DNA of 64,000 nucleotides from Heterobilharzia americana (Eukaryota; Platyhelminthes; Trematoda; Strigeidida; Schistosomatidae), in contig OX104127.1 of assembly GCA_944470555.2 (NCBI GenBank), positions 144,995,787-145,059,786 on the forward strand, in the 5' to 3' direction. The position numbers were made by a program, and so were the translations under genes. Positions 56,781 to 64,000 of the stretch are shown one piece after another (the stretch's first letter is position 1; the number at the start of each line of letters is the position of its first letter). The notes under the pieces were generated by a model. That model saw only the letters and a list, made by a program, of their open reading frames with translations. It was not told where the DNA came from and searched no databases.

Positions 56781-57014
56781 TTTGCAAAAATTCTGGTCTA
56801 CTATTTGAAGTTGGTGAAACTAAGTAGAAAGTTCAGAATTTTGAGATGATTGAACAGATTTGTAGCTGAGGGTGAAGATGATGGTGTTCTCTGAGCTTTG
56901 GTTTTGGTCGTAAACGTTTCATCAATAGACTCGTTGACATCTTCAGAATACAAAGCTCAGAGAGAACCAAACCAACATCAAAAATCAGGATTTGAAAATC
57001 TAAAAGAACAAGGT

Positions 57015-57345
57015 GTAGAATCAGTGGGAACACGATCACTCACTGGAATTCATGTAGATCCAGTTGACGAGTCTTAAATAAGATGAAGCGTTAACCGGAT
57101 TCCACTGCTACCCACCATCAGGTAACCTTTAACATATTAGACAGTCAGGCAATATGGAGGCATCCGCATCAAAAGAGCAAATACTCATGCCTTAACGACC
57201 TAGTGGATAACACTCTCATGTTTGAAGCAGTTGGTCCTGGGTTTGAGTCTCCGTGATGACAACATGAATCACTGGGATCCGTATACATTCTGGCAACTAA
57301 TGAGTCCAAAGTACGATGAAAAGTACATCCGAATCACAAAATTGA
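57015..57345 (+). repeat. Family B SINE, partial tandem, degenerate
   Basis: A hammerhead zone (GATCCAGTTGACGAGTCT; core TTGACGA) is followed by a tail (AGGCATCCGCATCAAAAGAG), then a second tRNA-like head and second hammerhead zone (AACTAATGAGTCCAAAGTAC). Two consecutive decayed units are visible. Confidence 0.65.
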
Positions 57346-57474
57346 ATAATCACTTTGTTTTGGAACGGAGTTTCGGACTTTAGAAGCATTCTTCTAGGGG
57401 TTCATTCAATATTTTATTCACTTATAATGGGGTAGATTTGTGCCTCAATACATATTGAATAAGGAATACAAAGA

Positions 57475-59022
57475 AGGGCGACCTAAGTCTTTGCAAGAAC
57501 TGGCGCGGAATCAAGCTGCTGTCCACCCCAAGCAAAATATTAAGCCGCATCATCCTGAAGAGACTAAACAGAAAATCTGACTGTCTTCAGGAAGAACAAA
57601 TCATGTGCGGATCGAATTGCAACGCTATGCATCATCATAGAACAGAGTTTAGAATGGCAGTCAACTCTCTACCTCAGCTTCACCGATTTTGAAAAGGCCT
57701 TTGACAGCGTCAACCGAGAGGTAATTTGGTAGTTGCTTTAACACTACGGAATACCACAAACCTTTATCAATCTCATTCAACAACCATATGAAGACGCCAC
57801 ATGCCAAATGATCCATAATGGAAAGCTGACTGACTCCTTTGAAGTGGAGACAGATGACAGGAGTAAGACAAGATTGCAACCTACTATCACCGATGATCTT
57901 CCTGATTGTGGTCGAGTGGACTGGACTGTATTATCCAACAAACTGTGAGGAGCTGTGAGGGGAGGAACATGAGCTGTTTGACCAGTGAAAAGACCCTAGG
58001 AGACTTGGATTTCTCCAATGATGATTTATATCTAATGCCACACGAGCTCGAAGATGTACACATGAAAACCAACAAGTTGACAGAAGAGACAGGGCAGCGA
58101 AGACGGCACTTCCTTCAGATGAACGAAGAGAAGATAGAGGTGACGAAGATACCCAATCAACAACAACAAAAACAACAAACACTAAGAACGGGAGAAATTT
58201 AAAGAAAGTAGTCACTTCCACCCACACATCGACCTGGGCAACACCGTTCCAACTACAGGCGGCACAGATACAGATGAGGATGTCAAACCAGCCAGCATCG
58301 GAAAATCAAGGAACACAGGCCTTCCTACATTAATCTGAAATCAGTGTGCAGATGTACTGAACTGGATTGCACTGCACTGCACTTCACCCAGCATAAAGCG
58401 TCAACAACATCCTCATTTTCAACACCAAGTCAGTCAAGTCAAGTCAAGTGAAGTAAGTCAATGCTTCCATGTGATGGTTGAGAGAGAGACTTGGTGCATT
58501 GTGGAAAGCATTTCCAACAAACTGGAAAGATGCATGAAGCAACAGTTGCCACCTACACTCACTCGATACTGAAGGTGAGATGAGATGAGATGAGATGAGA
58601 TGAGATGAGAGGGTGAGGAAGAACAAGCAAGAAGCAAGTGTGACTGGTTGGTTGGTTGGCTGGCTGGCTGGGTGGGTGGGTGGGTGGGTGGCTACAAACC
58701 AACCAACCAACCAACCAACTAAGAACCCATCACCCAACAAATATGCAGTTCAAGTAAATGGAGATGGATTGGATTGGGCATACATTGGGTGGAAGATTCG
58801 GGGACATCACGTGTCAGTCCAGGTCAAGTCCTCGAGTGGAACCCAGAGGTGAAATGACGAGTTTGGCGTCTGATGGTGTTTATATAGAGGAGAGGTTGTG
58901 AGGAAGAAATGAAAGGTTGTGGGGAGTGGTGGATGCAGGTTAAGATGACTGTAGGGAAGAGGGTGAAATGACGATGTGCTACTGAAGCCCTATATTCCAT
59001 TAGGAATCCAAGGGATAAATAG
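57475..59022 (+). pseudogene. RTE-like LINE-derived repeat, copy 3, with the longest RT segment
   Basis: NWRGIKLLSTPSKILSRIIL (from about 57499) matches the RT fingers block of RTE-like LINEs. After a frameshift FTDFEKAFDSVNREVIW (about 57680-57731) carries the first catalytic Asp, then a stop. HYGIPQTFINLIQQPYE and GKLTDSFEVETD follow. The second catalytic block reads LDFSNDDLYLM, damaged relative to FADD. The 3' half has the family's short tandem repeats and ends CCAAGGGATAAATA. Confidence 0.82.
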
Positions 59023-59124
59023 TGTACAATAATAGAGAAAAGTTCAAATGTAAGTAGTTCAGAAAGCTGCAAAATTAATCGGATTTCAGCAAAATTAAAA
59101 ATGATCTCAAGAAGTGATAAACCA

Positions 59125-59290
59125 AGACCAATGGATAACGCTCTGGCGTTTGGAGTGACCGGTCTTGAGTTCGAGTCTCAGTGGGACAACATCACTCAGT
59201 AGGAGGAGGGTACATTCAGCTGAAGAGTCCTAAATAGGACGAAACAGGCTTCCTGGATTCCACTAAAGGCCACTATCCATCACTAATATA
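59125..59290 (+). repeat. Family B SINE with hammerhead
   Basis: Includes the tRNA-like part (AATGGATAACGCTCTGGCGT, TTGAGTTCGAGTCTCAGTGG), the pre-hammerhead region and the ribozyme, ending at GGCCACTATCCATCAC. Confidence 0.75.
59214..59258 (+). ncRNA. Hammerhead ribozyme (family B) with CTGAAGA core
   Basis: ATTCAG with CTGGAT pairs fully (one wobble). The core is CTGAAGA, stem II GTCC/GGAC is perfect and GAAA is at 59241-59244. Stem III (ACAGGCTT) barely pairs, so it may be inactive alone. Confidence 0.62.
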
Positions 59291-60239
59291 TATAATTAAA
59301 ATACATGTTGAGTAATATTATAAAAGTATTGTGTTCAACAATGGTGGCATAATGGATAATCAGTGCGTCATATCTTCCTGAAGTTAATTCTAGGACATTT
59401 CTTGTTATATATTCACTTAAAATCAGTTGACATCTCCGTTGAAAACTGTAGTTTTTCATCATCAATCAGTAAATAACCACTGATTTTATAGATTTACGTC
59501 TTATAACAGTCTGATTACTCTGAGACAAATCCCATTTGACATATACTTTAGTCAAAAATCGATCTTCAAAGATTCACTGAAGAAGGCATACAAAGGTTTT
59601 TCACACGATGATTTGATTTATAAAAGTTGCTTTCTTTCCAGATTTCCTTCTTTTCTGTGACTTGTTCAATCACATAAACAGGGAAGATGATCCAGTGGTT
59701 AGTGTAAATGCATCCTAATGACCTCAAATTTAGAAACATCAGAGGAGTTCAGTCCTTAAACTATCGATAACTACAGAAAACATATAGTTTCCTGGTCGTC
59801 ATCATACATGTCATCACCAACATTATTAATAGGCACTTAAGGCCAACAGATGAAATGATGATCTATTTAAGCCACAAGGAAAAAGTTGTGTAACGGTCAA
59901 GATCGGGCATTGATTTCAGGTTGGTCGTTGTTGAAGCAAAAATATCCTTTCTACTTCCAAAAATTATTTAGAACTTGGAGGAGGACTGGCATGAAATTTA
60001 CTTAAGTGCAAATCATAATCCTAACTTACAAAGCTGACATTTTAAGGACAGCTGTACGAAAAGCCAATAAAGTACAGACCTGAATCATTATGACGTTTGA
60101 ATTAGGAGTAATCTATGGAAGGTAGACAGAAATATGTCTGAAGATGTTGGAATGTCGAAGGCATGATAGTGCTAGACCGGATACACTTCAGGTGTAGCGC
60201 ACAAACATTATGAAACATTTTGAATAAAAGTAGACATTA
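59291..60239. other. AT-rich stretch, nothing recognised
   Basis: No supported gene; a possible very degenerate SINE lies near 59690-59760. Confidence 0.4.
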
Positions 60240-60460
60240 AAGTGATGAGTGTGAGATAGGCCAGCCTCATTCGCGTCCCTTCTAAGGAGGTAAGGTTAGA
60301 TATCCATGACTTCGGGGCCTTCTCTATTAGTAGGAGTGCATTGCCTGTTGTCTACATTTTTTTTCATGTATATGTGCCTAATTGGAAGCCGTTCATATGG
60401 TTGCTGACGTTTGGTTGACCTGCGAAACCTGGGAAAGCCTAGAAAAAGAAACTAGCCTAT
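60240..60460 (+). repeat. Partial copy of the 27.4-28.4 kb insertion
   Basis: GTGATGAGTGTGAGATAGG, GCGTCCCTTCTAAGGAGGTA and GGGGCCTTCTCTATTAGTAG align in order with 28138-28370. Confidence 0.65.
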
Positions 60461-60649
60461 AACTTTATTGGGTGTATAATCGACAAAGTAAAATAATGCA
60501 TAGTAAAACTCCGTTTACCATCTTTACACATTAAGTCTGTGTTACAGTAGAATTTCAGTTTAATATGTGATAAATTTAAAATGAATATAGACGAAAGAAG
60601 TTACTTCGTAATTATGACCCGTATTAGGTTATTGAATCGTGATGTTGGC

Positions 60650-60850
60650 TTATTTTAGCCAGTAATGTAACAGTCACTACTTGTGATAGAAAAGATTCAA
60701 CACCTGGGTTTAATCCCTGACGAAGTCATGAATGTGTATTGCTAAGATGTCTCATACTAGGAGGAAACACATATCCAAAGCTATGAGACCTTCAATGGTT
60801 CGTTAATTGATGTCAGTCTATGATGAATACTACCTTAAATTGGTCAGTAT
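60650..60850 (+). repeat. Family A SINE, degenerate older copy
   Basis: Ends with TTGATGTCAGTCTATGATGA and TACTACCTTAAATTGG. The ribozyme zone is eroded. Confidence 0.6.
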
Positions 60851-61724
60851 TTTTAAAAATAATTTTCTGGTCAAATTTAATGTCCATAGATAATTACTTT
60901 CTGTTGAAGATGATATTCAGAAAAAAAGTGGAAACATGCCTTTGTTTCATATCTAACTCTGAGAACATGAATGATGAATGAATATAGGTGTGAATATAAT
61001 GTGTGAGAAATTCAATTAACTTTAAATATATATATATATCTTCGTACATAGGAATGATATGGATTTGTGACAATTATGAATAAAGGGGGGGGAGGGTGAT
61101 GATCAAAAGTGAAATGATACTTGGGTCACAGCAGGATTCGAATAGTTAATTGTATTGACAGAGATAGGCTGTCTAGCTATTAGTTTGAATTTAATCAGAC
61201 AAAACAGATATACAATTTGTATACTATTTCAAGATTTGATAAATGAGGAAGACTATATATACAGGCGTGAAATGAAAAGATAATTTATACAAACTAATTA
61301 ATCAAGCTATTGACTGTCTAAGTATACATAAAGGTAATAAGGAGTAAGGTTAGACAGTTTACTTAAGTTTCTAGGATAATCTTGGTTGGTAGACGGATAT
61401 TCATTATGGAGGCTAAACAAAATGGTCAAGTACTCGTCTTTCCAATTTATTTGGTTCTGGATTTAAATGAGAAGACTTGGTTTAACACCTTGGTGATAGC
61501 CTCAGAAAATGAAATGAAACTGATATCTAATTAGTAATCAGGTCTTGGAGACTAGGCCAGAAAGCACTGGACTGCTTGGTCAGTATTCTTTATGTTTTCT
61601 GTTGACTTCATTCACCAAACTTCAAATGTAACCGATATTCCACTTCATAGAACCCGATTGTCTTGATAAACCAATGCACACCAAAGAACAGTAGATTTAT
61701 TGAAGTATGACGTTATTGGGGATT
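60851..61724. other. AT-rich stretch with a TA run and a family C remnant
   Basis: A short (TA)n lies near 61027 and a G run near 61086. GATGATCAAAAGTGAAATGA and GCAGGATTCGAATAG near 61100-61145 look like a family C minus remnant. Confidence 0.45.
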
Positions 61725-62075
61725 ATAATGCAAGGTAGTATTCAATACGGACTGATATCAGTTGAAGAAATATTAAAAACCTGGGAATACTTGAAATTTT
61801 TTCCATCCTAGTATGAGACTCGACAACAGTACAGACCTATGATCCCACACAAATGATCAACTATTGGAAAAGGTGGCTTAAACAGTAGAGGGACCCCTAC
61901 GAGAAGCTAATTCACCATGGGACATGAATGACTTGATTTCGATCCGTGGGAGGTCGTGGGTGCGTGCTGTCTAGGAATCTCATACTAGGATGAAACAGTT
62001 GTCCAATGTTTCCAGGTTTTCAATGATTCTCTAACTCATGTCATTCCATGATGAATATTACCTCAAAATACATTG
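61725..62075. repeat. Family A SINE head-to-head pair, older subfamily
   Basis: A minus remnant (about 61725-61880) faces a plus copy (about 61900-62075) with TCGTGGGTGCGTGCTG and GATGAAACAGTTGTCCA. The cores are mutated (CTGTCTAGGA). Confidence 0.62.
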
Positions 62076-62083
62076 CCGTTTAG

Positions 62084-62595
62084 TGCTCATTCACTTTTAT
62101 TGAAGACCATTAGTAATTACTGATTGGGGAGTTATTTCTCATCCATCAACTAACAAATATTCAAGGTGACATTCATCACGAACTGACATCAGTTGGAGAA
62201 CAACTGGAAACCTGAGAGCACTAGACAGCTAGCTGTCTGTCTCGTCTTAGCACGCTACTCCACAACACGCACACAACTGATGCCAGTTCGTGATGAATAC
62301 CACCTCAAAATAAATTACTGTATGGTGTTCATTAGTGACATTAGTGACATACTTCCAGATGGAGATGATGAAGTTGTAATGAGATGTGAGTGATGTGTGT
62401 GGGGGTGATGAGTCATAAGGGAATGTGTATGGGAAGTGAAGTGAAGTGAAGTGAAGATGTTGAATGGTAGTCGGGCTGTAATATCAGGAATTGACATGAG
62501 GTAGTAGGAGACTGTGGATCGTTGAACCATTTTTGACTCATTGGTTGAATGGTTAACGTGTTCATCATGAGACTTGATGGTCCTGAGTTGGATTT
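62084..62595 (-). repeat. 512-bp inverted repeat, right member
   Basis: Mirror of 55583-56094. Beyond its outer end the plus family A copy continues to about 62730 with a dead ribozyme core (CTAAGGA) but intact GGGACGAAACGGCTGTC. Confidence 0.85.
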
Positions 62596-62730
62596 CTGGA
62601 AGGGGTGGGGGTCGTGAGTAAGAACTGCTAAGGAATCCCATAATGGGACGAAACGGCTGTCTCGTTCTCCCAAGTTCTCATTGATTCTTTTACTGATATC
62701 AATCTATGATCAATGCTACCATGAAATAAA

Positions 62731-63354
62731 CTTATGATTGATAGAAGATATAACTGGTTCGGTTATGGGGCTTTGAGGTATAGTAATACATGCTTTTTTC
62801 CTAACACCCCTAGCATTATAGAAAGTACTGTGGTATGTTTAAACGTCAGAATTGTACATCTGGGACTGATCACTAGAATAAAGGTTGATATACTAAAAAA
62901 GATTAGACTTGTGAACTTATCGTCTAGATCGTCTGTCTGAATGAGACAACAATAAACTCTATTTGACGCTACAAATTTAACATTATCACTCAAAACAAGT
63001 TACTAGGCTAATAGAAGCGAAAATCTATCGCTAAATCTAAGAAGACATACTAGTGGTTTCAAAGTGACCATGTTGTGAAGCAACTAGAGAAATAATGATT
63101 CATTTCCAATCTAACTAGTTTGATCTAACAACTTCAATAGGCGTGGTTTATATTGTTTCCTGTTAATCGGCTTAAAAGAATATCACCAAGGCTATGATGT
63201 TTCATTTACTTATAATATAATCATCTTCCTTTATGCAGTTTATGAAATAACTGGTTACACTCTTGTCTATAGGAAGATTTTATTCCCCATTATATTTTTT
63301 GATTTGGAAGTACTTAACATTTTGAAAGAAACCTTCATAAAAGAGATTGGATGT
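62731..63354. other. AT-rich stretch, nothing recognised
   Basis: Short overlapping opposite-strand ORFs only; no supported gene. Confidence 0.45.
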
Positions 63355-63665
63355 TCCAAGTTGTTATTCATCGTAGACTGACGTCAGCTGGAGAAACAAA
63401 GTAAACCTGGGAGCACTGGAAAGCTGTTTCTTCCGACTAGTATGGGACTCCTCAGCAGTGCGCACCCACCACCCCACCCGCAAATGATCGAACCCGTGAC
63501 CTTCAGGTTCCGCGGCCAGTGCGTTGCCACTGAGCCACTGGGTCAGAATCCAATGCTCCATATGGCGCAACCGCCACCCAATGTCATCGTTGAGTAACTG
63601 TCCTCACGACTTCTCATTGGAACTTCGGGAATACTTCTCGAAGCTAGTCACCAATGAGCACCAGT
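63355..63665 (-). repeat. Family A SINE, near full length
   Basis: Minus-strand copy with tail, hammerhead, tRNA-like head (reverse complement of TGGCTCAATGG-type and GGGTTCGATC) and 5' region ending GAGCACCAG. A short deletion after CTCCATAT removes part of the region upstream of the promoter. Confidence 0.78.
63413..63461 (-). ncRNA. Compact hammerhead ribozyme (family A), altered cleavage triplet
   Basis: Minus strand: GCACTG, CTGAGGA, GTCC, loop, GGAA, GAAA, CAGCTTTC, CAGTGC. Stem I is perfect. The triplet is TTC instead of GTC (still NUH) and stem II has lost a pair. Confidence 0.62.
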
Positions 63666-64000
63666 AAATTGGGTTTTTATTTCTCCATCTTATAAGATAT
63701 GGTGATTTAAAGTTTCACAGTGAATGAATAACATTCAAAAAAGAAGTGAGTAAATGGAGGTAATAAGATGAAAAAGTTCATTCTTTTGAAAGTAGATTAG
63801 TCGTAAGAGTGGACGAAATAATATTTTATTCTTTATTATGTATGTCACAATGCAAAGTTTCAGCCATATTTATAGCGTGAATCCTAAGTGACTGTTTACC
63901 TTTAGTTACTTTTACTTCTTATCGTATGGCATGAATAACTCACTGGTAATGTCACTAACTATAACGCTAGATGTCATGGGTTCAAGTTGTGGATTAGATA
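63666..64000. other. AT-rich end of window
   Basis: GTAATGTCACTAACTATAACG and GATGTCATGGGTTCAAGTTGT near the end hint at the start of another tRNA-like repeat, cut by the window edge. Confidence 0.35.

Noticed and set aside
58613..58852. 79-codon Trp/Gly-rich ORF in LINE-derived copy 3
   Set aside because: The composition comes from GGTT, GGCT and GGGT tandem repeats.

Overview
The window is AT-rich animal DNA, most probably from a schistosome or close relative (Digenea). The strongest clue is one abundant repeat family. It pairs a tRNA-like polymerase III promoter with a hammerhead ribozyme of the Schistosoma Sm-alpha type (stem I ATCCAG/CTGGAT, core CTGACGA, GAAA). Penelope-like and RTE-like retroelement relics and AT-rich introns fit this. 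There are no bacterial-style operons, CRISPR arrays or rRNA genes.

I can support one host gene with confidence: a four-exon Hairy/Enhancer-of-split (HES) type bHLH repressor on the plus strand, 6284-12922. Its splice phases are compatible, the bHLH is split over exons 1-3, and a WRPY Groucho-type motif lies near the C-terminus. A TATA box, four CCAAT boxes and candidate HES-binding sites lie upstream. All three introns are loaded with repeats, two carrying hammerhead-like sequences in the sense orientation.

Most of the rest is repeats. Family A is a tRNA-like SINE with a compact hammerhead (CTGAGGA core, stem I GCACTG/CAGTGC). Family B is the Sm-alpha type. Family C is tRNA-like with no ribozyme I could find. 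All three occur as partial tandem dimers (periods about 395, 295 and 325 bp) and as head-to-head inverted pairs. In seven cases the whole inverted pair is bracketed by one 11-15 bp direct repeat (one base mismatch in one case). The pair therefore seems to have inserted as a single unit; I regard this as the main novelty.

Regional layout: 0-6 kb, repeats and one MITE; 6-13 kb, HES gene; 13-16 kb, a family A pair and a (CTA)n array; 16-17.7 kb, Penelope-like relic with RT and GIY-YIG remnants; 17.8-23 kb, families A, B and C; 23.3-24.5, 29.1-30.3 and 57.5-59.0 kb, three copies of an RTE-like RT-derived repeat rich in short tandem repeats; 24.7-43 kb, mixed repeats; 43.5-53.5 kb, a near-perfect inverted repeat with 4.6-kb arms around an 855-bp spacer; 54-64 kb, repeats including a 512-bp inverted pair 6 kb apart. 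All coordinates, splice sites and pairings were read by eye, so repeat edges carry roughly +/-10 bp uncertainty.
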